A stretch of 64,000 bases of DNA from Brachybacterium sp. SGAir0954 (GCF_005490785.1 NZ_CP027295.1:682001-746000), one strand, 5' to 3'. Counted from the stretch's first letter, positions 1-8,768 are shown. Numbers and translations: made by a program. Notes: a model not told the origin generated them from the sequence alone.

Positions 1-2
1 CC

Positions 3-1226
3 ATGAGCTCGTCCACCCCCACCCTGCGTCGTCGCAGCTGGGCGCTCTGCGCGCTCTTCCTGCTGCCCGGGCTGTCCCTCGCCGCCTGGGTGACCCGCAC
101 CCCGGAGGTGCGGGACCTGCTCGGCGCCTCGACCGCCCAGATGGGACTGGTGCTCTTCGGGCTCTCGCTCGGCTCGATGGCCGGGATTCTCTCCTCCGGG
201 CCGCTCGTCATGCGGCTGGGCACCCGCCCGGTCGCGCTCACGGGCTCCGCGCTCGTCGTGATCGCCCTGCCGATCATCGCCCTCGGCGCCGTGACCGGTC
301 TGCCCTTGCTCACCGGCGCCGGGCTCGCCGTGTTCGGCGCCGGCGTGGGCGGCGGCGAGGTCGCCATGAACGTCGAGGGAGCGGAGGTCGAGCGCCTCGG
401 CGGGCGCTCCTTCCTCCCCGCCCTGCACGGCTCCTTCAGCCTCGGCACCGTGATCGGCGCGGGCCTCGGCATCCTCGCCAACGCCGTGAGCTTCCCCGTC
501 ATCGCCCACCTGGGCCTCACCGCCGTCGTCGGCGCCGGTCTGCTGCTGTGGGCCGCTCCGGCGATCCCCGCGGGCACCGGCCGCACCACCCCCGAGGAGC
601 GGGAGGCGCAGGCCGCCGCCCCGAAGGTCGCGCTGCTGGGCGACGTGCGGCTGCTGTTCATCGGCGGCGTGGTGCTCGCCATGGCGCTCGCCGAGGGCAC
701 CGCCAACGACTGGCTGCCGCTCGTCATGGTGGACGGCCACGGCTTCGGCGCGACCATGGGCTCGACCGTGTTCGCCCTGTTCGCGGCCGCGATGACCGTG
801 GGCCGCTTCTCCGGCGGGCCGCTCGTCGCGCGCGCCGGCCGGTCCCGGGTGCTCATGGTCAGCGCCCTCTTCGCCGCCCTCGGCCTCACGCTCATCTCCT
901 TCGTGGACAGCCAGGCGGTCGCGGTGCTGGCCGTCGTGCTGTGGGGCCTCGGCGCCTCGCTCGGCTTCCCGCTCGCGCTCTCCGCTGCCGGCGACTCGGG
1001 CCCGAACCCCGCCGCACGCGTGGCCCTCGCCTCCACGATCGGCTACCTCGCCTTCCTCGTCGGCCCGCCCACCCTGGGCCTGCTCGGCGAGCACGTGGGC
1101 CTGCGCGGCGCCCTCGTGGTCCCGCTCGTCGTGGCGCTCGTCGCCGCGTTCCTCGCGCCGTCCACCGCGGCGCGCCCGTCGGCCGCGCCCGCGGAGCCCG
1201 CCGCGGAGCCCGCCGAGCGGGTCTGA
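3..1226 (+). CDS. MFS transporter
   Basis: A 407-residue major facilitator superfamily permease. Alternating hydrophobic Gly/Ala/Leu segments fill nearly the whole length, consistent with 12 membrane helices, with a more polar central loop near residues 190-205 (TGRTTPEEREAQAAAPK). The general look is that of the YbjJ-like efflux/sugar branch of MFS, but I see no residue that fixes a substrate. The C-terminal tail is Ala/Pro/Glu-rich low complexity. The ATG sits two bases into the window, so the ribosome-binding site and promoter are out of view and the start is unverified. It converges with the BKACE gene (17-nt gap). Confidence 0.85.
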   Translation: MSSSTPTLRRRSWALCALFLLPGLSLAAWVTRTPEVRDLLGASTAQMGLVLFGLSLGSMAGILSSGPLVMRLGTRPVALTGSALVVIALPIIALGAVTGLPLLTGAGLAVFGAGVGGGEVAMNVEGAEVERLGGRSFLPALHGSFSLGTVIGAGLGILANAVSFPVIAHLGLTAVVGAGLLLWAAPAIPAGTGRTTPEEREAQAAAPKVALLGDVRLLFIGGVVLAMALAEGTANDWLPLVMVDGHGFGATMGSTVFALFAAAMTVGRFSGGPLVARAGRSRVLMVSALFAALGLTLISFVDSQAVAVLAVVLWGLGASLGFPLALSAAGDSGPNPAARVALASTIGYLAFLVGPPTLGLLGEHVGLRGALVVPLVVALVAAFLAPSTAARPSAAPAEPAAEPAERV

Positions 1227-1242
1227 TCCACCCCGTCGCAGG

Positions 1243-1983
1243 TCAGGAGGGCATGGCCGACGGGTCGATGCCGAGGAAGTCCAGGCAACGCTCCACGAGC
1301 TCCGCGTTCGAGGCGGCGCGCGTGCCGTCGGGCAGGGTGAGCGTGTCCTCGAGACCGATCCGCGTGCCGAGCCCCATCTCGAGGGCCAGCAGCGTCGCCG
1401 TCCACGTGGACCGCTCCTCCCCGTGCAGCAGCACCGGCGGGCGCCTCGGCGCCGCCGCGAGCTCCACGAGCACCGCCTCCGCTGCCGGCCGGATCTCCCC
1501 CGCGGGGAGGTCCGGCAGCTCCACGAGCGCCCGGTGGCAGCCCGGGGCGAGCGGGGACCGCGCCCAGGCGCGCGCCGCCGCCGGGGACCACAGCCCCGCC
1601 TCGACCTCCACCCCGCGCTCGAGGAGCAGTTCGGCCAGCTCGTCGGCCCCCTCCTCGTGCCAGTTCACCGAGACCAGATCCGGCAGCGCCTCCCACGACC
1701 GCACCTGCGCGAGCCGCTCCTCGGGGGAGCCCGCCGCCCAGGCGCCCGTCGTCAGCCCGATCCGCACCCCCGGCAGCGCCGCGCGGAAGGCGCCGAGCCA
1801 GCGGGCGACGTCCTCCGCGCGCAGGGAGTCCCGGCCGCCGGGCCGCTTCGCGTGCACGTGCACCTCGCCCGCGCCGGCGGCGATCGCGCGGGCGGCGTCG
1901 GCCGCGACGATCGCCGGATCCGCGACCAGGGCGGGATGGTCCTCGGGGTTGCGGGCGCCGTTCACGCAGACCGTCAGCAGCAT
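1243..1983 (-). CDS. 3-keto-5-aminohexanoate cleavage enzyme family protein (BKACE, DUF849)
   Basis: A 246-residue TIM-barrel enzyme of the beta-keto acid cleavage family, which condenses a beta-keto acid with acetyl-CoA and needs a divalent metal. Family signs are the opening LLTVCVNGARNP and the metal-binding HVHAKRPGGRDSL near residues 42-54, where other members have HVHxR. It is shorter than the usual 270-300 residues, mostly in the middle of the barrel. The exact keto acid cannot be read from sequence. The start ATG has no Shine-Dalgarno but lies 6 nt from a TACGCT box, so it is probably leaderless. Confidence 0.8.
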   Translation of the reverse strand: MLLTVCVNGARNPEDHPALVADPAIVAADAARAIAAGAGEVHVHAKRPGGRDSLRAEDVARWLGAFRAALPGVRIGLTTGAWAAGSPEERLAQVRSWEALPDLVSVNWHEEGADELAELLLERGVEVEAGLWSPAAARAWARSPLAPGCHRALVELPDLPAGEIRPAAEAVLVELAAAPRRPPVLLHGEERSTWTATLLALEMGLGTRIGLEDTLTLPDGTRAASNAELVERCLDFLGIDPSAMPS

Positions 1984-1989
1984 GCGCCG

Positions 1990-1995
1990 AGCGTA
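1990..1995 (-). promoter_or_regulatory. -10-like box, leaderless BKACE gene
   Basis: TACGCT on the minus strand, then 6 nt, then the ATG at 1983. No ribosome-binding site lies between them. It is one of a set of YANNNT boxes 6-7 nt before start codons in this window. Confidence 0.4.
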
Positions 1996-2070
1996 AGGCC
2001 CGGGAGCGCGCGGGACGATGGCGGGCGGCGACCGCTCGGCCTACGGTGGAAAGCCCGGGCGAGGAGGCCC

Positions 2071-2506
2071 ATGACCCAGAACCCCGTGCTCAGCTGCACC
2101 GCGATCGACGCCCGCGAGCCCCGCGCGCTCGCCGAGTTCTACCGGGTCCTGCTGGGCCTGCACTACCGCCCCGGCGACGAGGCGCCCCCGCCCCGGCGAC
2201 GAGGCGCCCCCGCCCCCGCAGGCCGACGACACCGACTGGATCGTGCTGCTCGACGACGACGATCGTCGCGTGCTCGCCGTCCAGGCCAAGCCGGACCTGC
2301 GCCCCTCCACCTGGCCCAGCGAGGAGGTGCCCATGCAGCTCCACATGGACTTCCGCGTGCCGGACGCCGCCGAGCTCGAGATCCAGCGCGCCCGCGCGGA
2401 GCAGCTCGGCGCCCGCCTGCTCATGGACCGCAGCGCCGATCCCCATGAGCCGCTGCACGTCATGGCCGACCCCGATGGGCATCCCTTCTGCCTCCTCGTG
2501 GGCTGA
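2071..2506 (+). pseudogene. VOC/glyoxalase family protein, frameshifted by a 22-bp tandem duplication
   Basis: The 5' half reads MTQNPVLSCTAIDAREPRAL..., a typical vicinal-oxygen-chelate opening, from the ATG at 2071 behind a clean GAGGAGG site (2061-2067). The 3' half, in another frame, reads LLDDDDRRVLAVQAKPDL ... DPDGHPFCLLVG, the usual VOC ending with DPxGHPFCL. The switch falls inside two perfect 22-bp copies at 2168-2211; removing one copy restores a single frame of about 137 residues running ...RPGDEAPPPPQADDTDW. The gene as written makes no intact VOC protein. Alternatives are an assembly error or a reversible slipped-strand state. The ancestral product would be a small dioxygenase- or glyoxalase-like enzyme of unknown substrate. 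Confidence 0.8.
2168..2211 (+). repeat. 22-bp perfect tandem duplication
   Basis: Two identical 22-bp units (2168-2189 and 2190-2211) inside the VOC gene. Because 22 is not a multiple of three, the second copy shifts the frame by one base. Confidence 0.95.
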
Positions 2507-2587
2507 GCAGGGAGACCCTCCCCGGCCCGCGACCGACGGGTAGGGTGGCCGCCGCCGGATCCCCGCCCCGGCGGGAAGTGAGCCTCG

Positions 2588-3931
2588 GTGTACCTCGCAC
2601 TGAACGTCCTCGGCGTCGCCGTGTTCCTCGGCCTCGGCTGGCTGTTCTCCAAGGACCGCCGCGGCATCCGCTGGAAGTCCGTGGGCCTCATGGTCGCGCT
2701 GAACATCGTCATCGCCTGGTTCCTCACGAGCTTCCCCGTCGGCCGGGCCGTCGTGCGCGCCGCGGCGGACGGCTTCGCCTGGCTCGTCGCGATCGCCTAC
2801 GAGGGCATCAGCTTCGCCCTCCAGGACTGGGTGGGCCCCACCGGCGTGGACCCCGCCCCCGTGAACTTCGTGGTCAGCGCCCTGCTGCCGATCCTGCTGA
2901 TCGTCCCGCTGTTCGACATCCTCAGCTACATCGGGTTCCTGCCCTGGCTGATCCGCTGGGTGGGCCGCGGCCTCAGCTTCGTGACCCGCCAGCCGCGCTT
3001 CGAGACCTTCTTCGCGGTGGAGATGATGTTCCTGGGCAACACGGAGGCGCTCGCCGTCTCCCGCGCGCAGCTGAAGCACATGTCCGCCCAGCGCACCGTC
3101 ACGATCGCCATGATGTCGATGAGCTGCGTGACCGCCGCCCTGATCGGCGCCTACACGCAGCTCGTGCCGGGCGAGTTCGTGCTCACCGCCGTGCCGCTGA
3201 ACTGCATCAACGCGCTGCTCGTGGCGAGCCTGCTGTTCCCCGTCGAGGTCCCCGCGGAGGAGGACGTGATCGTCGGCGTGGGCGCCGTCGAGAGCGACAC
3301 CCCGCAGGCCGCGACGACCGGGGCCGACGTCGCCGCGGCGGACGGCGCCGCCGTCGGCACTGCTGCGGACGCCTCCGACGCGGGGCCGACGGAGCCGACG
3401 GGGCCGTCGAAGCCCGCGAAGCCCGAGCGGGAGCCGTTCTTCTCCTTCCTCGGCGACTCGATCCTGGGCGCGGGGAAGATCGTGCTCATCGTGCTCGCGA
3501 ACGTCATCGCGTTCGTCGCGCTCGCCGGGCTCGTCAACCACCTCCTGGGCCTCATCCACTCGGGGCTGTCGCTGCAGGCGATCCTCGGGATCGTGCTCTT
3601 CGTCCCGGCGATGCTGCTGGGCCTGGACCCCGCGACCGCGACCGAGGTCTCGCAGATGATGGGCCTCAAGCTCGTCACCAACGAGTTCGTCGTCATGGGG
3701 CAGATCACCGGGGAGGTCGCCGGCTACGACCGTCACCACCAGGCGGTGCTCACGGTCTTCCTGACCTCGTTCGCGAACCTCTCCACGGTGGGCATGATCA
3801 TCGGCGCCTTCAAGGGGCTCGTGGACCGCGAGAAGAACGACCTCATCTCCCGCAACGTGGGGCGGATGCTGCTCGCCGGCATCCTCGTCTCGCTGCTCTC
3901 CGCGGCGCTCGTGGGGCTGTTCGTCTGGTGA
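2588..3931 (+). CDS. NupC/CNT family concentrative nucleoside transporter
   Basis: A 447-residue integral membrane protein starting at GTG 2588 (MYLALNVLGVAVFLGLGWLF). CNT family features include SFPVGRAVVRAAADGF in the N-terminal part and two hydrophobic halves. The sequences DILSYIGFLPWLIRWVGR and FFAVEMMFLGNTEALAVSR carry the NTE-type substrate-binding residues, and NEFVVMGQITGE lies in the second half. Family members symport nucleosides with H+ or Na+. Unusual here is an Ala/Asp/Gly/Pro-rich insert at about residues 237-282, which makes the protein longer than a typical ~400-residue member. The insert is rich in the GGCCGACGG oligonucleotide common in this window. Confidence 0.88.
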   Translation: MYLALNVLGVAVFLGLGWLFSKDRRGIRWKSVGLMVALNIVIAWFLTSFPVGRAVVRAAADGFAWLVAIAYEGISFALQDWVGPTGVDPAPVNFVVSALLPILLIVPLFDILSYIGFLPWLIRWVGRGLSFVTRQPRFETFFAVEMMFLGNTEALAVSRAQLKHMSAQRTVTIAMMSMSCVTAALIGAYTQLVPGEFVLTAVPLNCINALLVASLLFPVEVPAEEDVIVGVGAVESDTPQAATTGADVAAADGAAVGTAADASDAGPTEPTGPSKPAKPEREPFFSFLGDSILGAGKIVLIVLANVIAFVALAGLVNHLLGLIHSGLSLQAILGIVLFVPAMLLGLDPATATEVSQMMGLKLVTNEFVVMGQITGEVAGYDRHHQAVLTVFLTSFANLSTVGMIIGAFKGLVDREKNDLISRNVGRMLLAGILVSLLSAALVGLFVW

Positions 3932-3985
3932 CCCTGCGGGTGCTCAGCGGCTGCTGATCACCCTGCGTCGATCACCCCTGGCTGA

Positions 3986-4954
3986 TCACCACGCGTAGGC
4001 CTCGGGGGCCGCGCCGCCGGGGCCGGGGAAGATCTCGTCGATCGCGGCGAGGTCCTCCTCGGTCAGCTCGATCTCGAAGGCGCCGAGCGCCGAGTCCAGC
4101 TGCTCCATGGTGCGCGGGCCGATGATCGGGCCCAGCACGCCGGGTCGGTGCAGGAGCCAGGCGAGCGCCGCTTGCCCGGGCGCGAGGTCCCGCTCCGCGC
4201 AGAACGCCTCCCAGCGGTCCAGCTGCGCGGTGAGGTCGGCGTCGGCCGGGTCGTGGCGACGGTCAGCGCCGCCGCGCCGCACGCCCTTCTCGCTGCGGCC
4301 GCCCAGCTTCCCGCCGGAGAGCGGCGACCACGGGATGACGCCCAGGCCGTAGTGCTCCGCGGCCGGCAGCACCTCGAGCTCCACGTCCCGGGAGAGCAGG
4401 TTGTACAGCGACTGCTCGGAGACCAGGCCCAGGGAGCCGCGCCGGGCGGCCGTCTCGCTGGCCCGGGCGAGGTGCCAGCCAGCGAAGTTCGAGGAGCCCA
4501 CGTAGCTGATCTTCCCCTGCGCGACCAGCAGGTCCATCGCCTGCCAGATCTCCTCCCAGGGCGTCGACCGGTCCACGTGGTGCATCTGGTAGAGGTCGAT
4601 GTGGTCCGTCTGCAGGCGCCGGAGGGACGCGTCCACCGCGCGGCGGATGTTCAGCGCGGAGAGCCCGCGGTCGTTCGCGCCGGGCCCCATCTCGCCGTAC
4701 ACCTTCGTAGCGAGCACGATCTCGTCGCGCCGCCCGGAGGAGGCGAGCCAGCGGCCCACGATCTCCTCGGTCCAGCCGCGATGCTCCGCGCCGCCGTACA
4801 CGTTCGCGGTGTCGACGAAGGTGACGCCCTGGTCCACGGCGCGATCCATGATCGCGAAGGCGTCCTCCTCCGTGGTGTGCGGGCCGAAGTTCATGGTGCC
4901 GAGCACGAGCCGGGAGACGGTCGCGCCGGTGCGTCCGAGCTGGGAGTACTGCAT
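3986..4954 (-). CDS. Aldo/keto reductase
   Basis: A 322-residue NADPH-dependent (beta/alpha)8 oxidoreductase of the YhdN/general-stress-69 branch. It opens MQYSQLGRTGATVSRLVLGT. The catalytic tetrad is visible: Asp in FVDTANVYGG with Tyr five residues later, Lys in VLATKVYGE, and His in LYQMHHVD. The C-terminal PIIGPRTMEQL is the usual cofactor-phosphate-binding segment. A GAGGAG site precedes the ATG. It is divergent from the TIM-barrel gene at 5164 across about 210 bp. The physiological substrate is unknown. Confidence 0.9.
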   Translation of the reverse strand: MQYSQLGRTGATVSRLVLGTMNFGPHTTEEDAFAIMDRAVDQGVTFVDTANVYGGAEHRGWTEEIVGRWLASSGRRDEIVLATKVYGEMGPGANDRGLSALNIRRAVDASLRRLQTDHIDLYQMHHVDRSTPWEEIWQAMDLLVAQGKISYVGSSNFAGWHLARASETAARRGSLGLVSEQSLYNLLSRDVELEVLPAAEHYGLGVIPWSPLSGGKLGGRSEKGVRRGGADRRHDPADADLTAQLDRWEAFCAERDLAPGQAALAWLLHRPGVLGPIIGPRTMEQLDSALGAFEIELTEEDLAAIDEIFPGPGGAAPEAYAW

Positions 4955-5163
4955 CTCTGGATCACTCCTCGTAGGGGTGGCGGGGCCGCGGGAGGGAGGC
5001 CGGTCACGCCGTGGGAAACCCTATTCCGGCCCCGCAGTGGTGGCCAGGGAGGGGCGAGGGGTGGTCGCGACGGCGCGTGGCGCTGCGGGCCGAGCGCGGG
5101 CGTCGACAGCCCGCCGGGGATCCGGAAGGATCGGAGCACCGCCCGCCGATCACAGGAGATCCC

Positions 5164-5988
5164 ATGGCCCACCAGCTCGACCCGACCCCCGCCGTGCACA
5201 CCTGGTCGCTGTTCCGCACGATGGGCCGCTATGTCGCCCCGGGATCGGCGCCCTCGGGGGTGCTGACGGAGAACACCGAGGGCGGCGGGCTGCCGCTGCT
5301 CGAGCTGCCCGGTGAGCTCGCGGCGCACGGCTTCCGCAGCGCGCAGCTGTGCCACTTCTACCTCCCGAGCACGGAGGATGCGTACCTCGGTGAGCTGCGC
5401 TCGGCCTTCGACGAGGCGGGCGTGGACCTCGAGTGCTTCCTCGTGGACGACGGCGACCTCGTCGACCCGGACCGGGGCACGGAGCAGCGGGCGTGGATCT
5501 CCGGCTGGATCGACGTGGCCGAGCGCCTGGGTGCGCCGCGCGTGCGGGTGCCCGCGGGGGATCGCGCGCCGAGCGAGGAGACGCTGAGGGCGAGCGCGGA
5601 GGGGCTGCGGGCGCTCGCCGCGGAGCATTCGGGGGTCCGTGTGCTCACCGAGAACTGGAAGTCCCTGCTCGTGGACGAGAAGGCCGTGCGCCGCCTGCTC
5701 GAGCAGGTCGAGGGCGAGGTGGGCCTGCTCATCGACACCGGCAACTGGGACGACGAGGAGAAGTACCGCCGGATCGGCGCGGTCGCCGGCGTGGCGGAGT
5801 GCTCGCAGGTCAAGGCGCGGGAGTCCGCTCCCGGGGTGATCGACGAGGAGGATCTGCAGCGCTCCCTCGCGGTGCTGCGGGAGGTCGAGTACGGCGGGAG
5901 GCTGTCCCTCGTCTACGCCGGGACGGACGACGACGAATGGGGTCGCCTCGCGAAGCTGCGGGAGATCGCGGCGCGCGAGATCGGCTGA
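5164..5988 (+). CDS. Sugar phosphate isomerase/epimerase (xylose isomerase-like TIM barrel)
   Basis: A 274-residue AP-endonuclease-2-type TIM barrel. The opening VHTWSLFRTMGRYVAPG, the central VLTENWKSLL and the LLIDTGNWDDEEKY segment match the pattern of Glu/Asp/His metal ligands in this fold. I chose the ATG at 5164 because AGGAG lies just upstream (5154-5158); the open frame extends further upstream without family-like sequence. Family members isomerise or epimerise keto sugars, often inositol-type, but nothing nearby fixes the substrate. It is followed by the copper island and is probably a single-gene unit. Confidence 0.8.
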   Translation: MAHQLDPTPAVHTWSLFRTMGRYVAPGSAPSGVLTENTEGGGLPLLELPGELAAHGFRSAQLCHFYLPSTEDAYLGELRSAFDEAGVDLECFLVDDGDLVDPDRGTEQRAWISGWIDVAERLGAPRVRVPAGDRAPSEETLRASAEGLRALAAEHSGVRVLTENWKSLLVDEKAVRRLLEQVEGEVGLLIDTGNWDDEEKYRRIGAVAGVAECSQVKARESAPGVIDEEDLQRSLAVLREVEYGGRLSLVYAGTDDDEWGRLAKLREIAAREIG

Positions 5989-6043
5989 GCCTCCGGGGAA
6001 GGGGAGGCGTGTTCGCCGTCGACGGACCCGCACCCCTTCCCTA

Positions 6044-6060
6044 ATACCCTTAGGGGGTAT
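6044..6060 (+). promoter_or_regulatory. CsoR-type copper operator
   Basis: A 17-bp palindrome ATACCCTTAGGGGGTAT with 7-bp arms (one mismatch) around a 3-bp centre. It matches the GC-flanked TACCC...GGGTA pattern bound by CsoR repressors, which release DNA on Cu(I). It ends 11 nt before the CopB-like ATPase start and overlaps the -10 region, so binding would block transcription. No csoR gene is present in the window. Confidence 0.75.
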
Positions 6061-6065
6061 AGCTT
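6060..6065 (+). promoter_or_regulatory. -10-like box, leaderless copper ATPase gene
   Basis: TAGCTT followed by 6 nt and the ATG at 6072, with no Shine-Dalgarno between. It overlaps the end of the CsoR-type operator, so copper control and leaderless initiation would be combined here. Confidence 0.45.
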
Positions 6066-6071
6066 CGCGGC

Positions 6072-8219
6072 ATGGACGCACAGCGGAGGATGCCGTCGGA
6101 GCACGCGGAGCACGCGGAGCACGCGGAGCACGACTCGCACGCCGGTCACGACATGCACGCCGGTCACGACATGCACGCCGGGCACGACATGCATGCGGGC
6201 CATGACATGCACGGAGGGCATGGCGGGCACGGCGACCATGTCGGCCGGTTCCGTCGGCTGTTCTGGATCATGCTCGCCCTCGCGGTGCCCGTCGTGGCTC
6301 TCTCGCCCATGTTCGCGGACCTCCTCGGCTACCCGCTGCCGCAGGTCCCGGGGCTGCGCGGGGTCGCGCCGGTGCTCGGCACCGTCATGTACGTCTGGGG
6401 CGGTCGGCCCTTCCTCGCGGGTGCCGCCTCGGAGCTGCGCACCCGCCGCCCCGGGATGATGCTGCTCATCGCGCTCGCGATCACCGTCGCGTTCCTCGCC
6501 TCCTGGGGCGCGACGCTGGGCCTGCTCCACCACGAGCTCGAGTTCTGGTGGGAGCTCGCCCTGCTCATCGTCATCATGCTGCTGGGCCACTGGATCGAGA
6601 TGCGCTCCCTCGCGCAGACCTCCTCCGCGCTCGACTCCCTCGCCGCCCTCCTGCCCGACGAGGCCGAGCGGATCGAGGAGGAGCAGGTGGTCCCCGTGAG
6701 CCTCGCGGATCTGCGCCCCGGTGACCTCGTCCTCGTGCGGCCCGGCGCCGCGATCCCTGCCGACGGCAGCGTCGCGAGCGGCCGCGCCGAGGTCGACGAG
6801 TCCATGGTCACCGGCGAGTCCCGCCCCGTGGAGCGCTCCGCCGGGGACAGGGTCGTCGCGGGCACCGTCGCGACGGACTCGAACCTGCGCATCGAGGTCA
6901 CCGCGACCGGGGAGGACACGGCGCTCGCCGGGATCCGCCGGCTCGTCGCCGAGGCCCAGGCCTCCACCTCGCGCGCCCAGCGCGTGGCGGACACGGCCGC
7001 CGCCTGGCTGTTCTGGTTCGCTCTCGGCGCGGCCGTGATCACCGCGATCGTCTGGTCGCTGCTCGGCATGCCCGACGAGGCCGTGATCCGCACGGTCACC
7101 GTGCTCGTCATCGCCTGCCCCCACGCCCTGGGCCTCGCGATCCCGCTGGTCGTCGCCATCGCGACCGAGCGCGCGGCCCGCGGCGGCGTGCTCGTCACCG
7201 ACCGCCTCGCCCTCGAGGCGATGCGCACCGTGGACACCGTGCTCATGGACAAGACCGGCACCCTCACCCGCGGCGAGCCCGCCCTCACCGAGGTCCTCGC
7301 GGCGTCGGGCGCCGGGCTCGACGAGCCGCAGCTGCTGGCCCTCGCGGCCGCCGCGGAGGCGGAGAGCGAGCACCCGCTCGCCCGCGCCGTCCTCGAGCGC
7401 GCCGAGCGCGACGGCCTCGCGGTCCCGGCGGGCACCGACCGCAGCTCGACCCCCGCGCTCGGCGTGAGCGCCCGCGTGGACGGGCACGAACTCCGGGTGG
7501 GCGGGCCGCGCCTGCTCGAGGAGTCCGGGCTCGACCCGCTGCCCGGCACCGCCGCCTGGCGGGAGGAGGGCGCGATCGTCCTGCACGTTCTGCGGGACGG
7601 GGAGGTCGCCGGGGCCCTGCGGCTCGCCGACGCCGTGCGCGAGGAGTCCCGTGAGGCGGTCGAGGCGCTGCACGCCCTCGACATCGAGGTCGTCATGATC
7701 ACCGGCGACGCGCGCTCCGTCGCTGAGCGCGTGGGCACGGAGCTCGGGATCGACCGGGTCCTCGCCGAGGTGCGGCCCGAGGACAAGGAGCAGGCGGTCG
7801 CCTCCCTCCAGGCCGAGGGGCGGAAGGTCGCGATGGTGGGCGACGGCGTGAACGACGCCCCGGCCCTCGCCCGGGCCGACGTCGGCATCGCGATCGGCGC
7901 CGGGACCGACGTCGCGATCGCCTCCGCCGGGGTGGTGCTCGCGAGCTCCGACCCACGCTCGGTGCTCTCCGTCATCGCGCTCTCCCGGGCCGCGTACCGC
8001 AAGATGCGTCAGAACCTCTGGTGGGCGGCGGGCTACAACCTGCTGTCCGTGCCGCTCGCCGCGGGGGTGCTCGCCCCGATCGGTGTCGTCATGCCGATGT
8101 CCGTGGGCGCGCTGCTGATGTCCGCCTCGACCGTGGTGGTGGCGCTGAACGCGCAGCTGCTGCGGCGCCTGGACCTGCGTCCCGCCGCAGGCGTCGCCGC
8201 CGCCCTCGCGCGCCGGTGA
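6072..8219 (+). CDS. copB: CPH-type heavy-metal (copper) P-type ATPase with His-rich N-terminus
   Basis: A 715-residue P1B ATPase. The first ~60 residues are a His/Met-rich metal sponge (EHA and HAGHDM repeats) in place of a CXXC HMA domain. Then come membrane helices, the actuator motif TGESRPVE, the ion-translocating motif [10 protein letters not shown] (Cys349-Pro350-His351), the phosphorylated Asp393 in DKTGTLTRG, and [15 protein letters not shown] motif with a His-rich head marks the P1B-3/CopB group, which exports copper or silver from the cytoplasm. It is preceded by a CsoR-type operator. Start choice: an ATG at 6090 has GGAGG touching it, which is too close, so a leaderless start at 6072 fits better. 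Confidence 0.88.
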   Translation: MDAQRRMPSEHAEHAEHAEHDSHAGHDMHAGHDMHAGHDMHAGHDMHGGHGGHGDHVGRFRRLFWIMLALAVPVVALSPMFADLLGYPLPQVPGLRGVAPVLGTVMYVWGGRPFLAGAASELRTRRPGMMLLIALAITVAFLASWGATLGLLHHELEFWWELALLIVIMLLGHWIEMRSLAQTSSALDSLAALLPDEAERIEEEQVVPVSLADLRPGDLVLVRPGAAIPADGSVASGRAEVDESMVTGESRPVERSAGDRVVAGTVATDSNLRIEVTATGEDTALAGIRRLVAEAQASTSRAQRVADTAAAWLFWFALGAAVITAIVWSLLGMPDEAVIRTVTVLVIACPHALGLAIPLVVAIATERAARGGVLVTDRLALEAMRTVDTVLMDKTGTLTRGEPALTEVLAASGAGLDEPQLLALAAAAEAESEHPLARAVLERAERDGLAVPAGTDRSSTPALGVSARVDGHELRVGGPRLLEESGLDPLPGTAAWREEGAIVLHVLRDGEVAGALRLADAVREESREAVEALHALDIEVVMITGDARSVAERVGTELGIDRVLAEVRPEDKEQAVASLQAEGRKVAMVGDGVNDAPALARADVGIAIGAGTDVAIASAGVVLASSDPRSVLSVIALSRAAYRKMRQNLWWAAGYNLLSVPLAAGVLAPIGVVMPMSVGALLMSASTVVVALNAQLLRRLDLRPAAGVAAALARR
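6099..6209 (+). repeat. In-frame His-rich coding repeats (9-bp and 18-bp units)
   Basis: Within the ATPase head: 9-bp EHA units from 6099 to about 6131, then four 18-bp HAGHDM units at 6138-6209, partly diverged at third positions. All units are multiples of three, so copy-number change would alter metal-binding length without breaking the frame. Confidence 0.9.
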
Positions 8220-8298
8220 CCACGGAGCGGGGTGTCGCTCACCGGTGGCTGGGGCGCGCGTCGCTCGAGGGTGGTCGGGATGGCCGGTGCGGCCGGCG

Positions 8299-8431
8299 CG
8301 GTGGGTGGGGTGGCGACGCTCCAGGAGTGGTCGCGAAACGAGCCATGGCCGTCGGGAATCGATCGGTGGTGGCGTCACGGCGAACGGCTCGTTTCCGCGC
8401 CACCTCTGGAGCGTGGTGACACCCCCACCTG
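8299..8431. repeat. Long imperfect inverted repeat between the copper ATPase genes
   Basis: Two 28-bp arms, 8317-8344 and 8386-8413, are near-perfect reverse complements: 8 bp, then a few mismatches, then a 9-bp AAACGAGCC core facing GGCTCGTTT. Weaker pairing extends outward to about 8299/8431 and inward (GCCGT/ACGGC). It fills most of the 339-bp gap between the CopB-like gene and the copZ promoter. There is no T-tract, ORF or transposase. It could be a bidirectional transcription barrier or a repetitive extragenic palindrome. I saw no second copy in the window. Confidence 0.75.
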
Positions 8432-8471
8432 ACCTGCGCGCCGGCCCGTCCGGTGGTGGGGGCCCCACGGG

Positions 8472-8498
8472 TTGACACATACCCCGTAGGGGTATAAA
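8472..8498 (+). promoter_or_regulatory. copZA promoter
   Basis: TTGACA at 8472-8477 and TATAAA at 8493-8498, 15 bp apart, a short spacer. The space between them is almost exactly filled by a CsoR-type palindrome. This is the best canonical -35/-10 pair I see in the window and lies about 60 nt before copZ. Confidence 0.65.
8479..8495 (+). promoter_or_regulatory. CsoR-type copper operator (perfect palindrome)
   Basis: ATACCCCGTAGGGGTAT: perfect 7-bp arms around GTA. It sits between the -35 and -10 boxes of the copZA promoter, so repressor binding would occlude RNA polymerase. It is nearly the same sequence as the site at 6044. Confidence 0.82.
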
Positions 8499-8558
8499 TT
8501 GCTCCTAGGGTGGGTACCCAGGAGGGGTTCCCCGCATGATCGACGAAGGAGGCCCACG

Positions 8559-8768
8559 ATGGCTGCACAGGAGTACCAGGTGACCGGGATGACCTGCGGG
8601 CACTGCGAGATGTCCGTGCGCGAGGAGGTCGGCGAGATCCCCGGCGTCACCGACGTCCAGGTGAGCCACCAGACCGGCAGGCTCGTCGTCACCGCCGAGT
8701 CGCCCCTCGAGGACACGGCCGTCATCGGCGCCGTCGAGGAAGCCGGCTACACCGCCGTCCCCGCCTGA
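8559..8768 (+). CDS. copZ: Copper chaperone CopZ (HMA domain)
   Basis: A 69-residue single heavy-metal-associated domain. The Cu(I)-binding motif MTCGHC is at residues 11-16 and the domain ends in the usual EEAGYTAVPA. It shuttles cytoplasmic Cu(I) to CopA. I set the start at ATG 8559 behind a GAAGGAGG site; an upstream TTG gives a longer frame without homology. It is 66 nt ahead of copA and very likely co-transcribed from the CsoR-controlled promoter. Confidence 0.92.
   Translation: MAAQEYQVTGMTCGHCEMSVREEVGEIPGVTDVQVSHQTGRLVVTAESPLEDTAVIGAVEEAGYTAVPA

Noticed and set aside
6138..6209. Regular 18-bp repeats, possible CRISPR-like array
   Set aside because: Units are contiguous without spacers, in frame and encode HAGHDM in the ATPase head.
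5913..8480. 855-codon open frame opposite the copper ATPase
   Set aside because: It is the antisense shadow of a high-GC gene: His/Arg/Gly-rich low-complexity protein without any domain, while the plus strand has complete P-type ATPase motifs.
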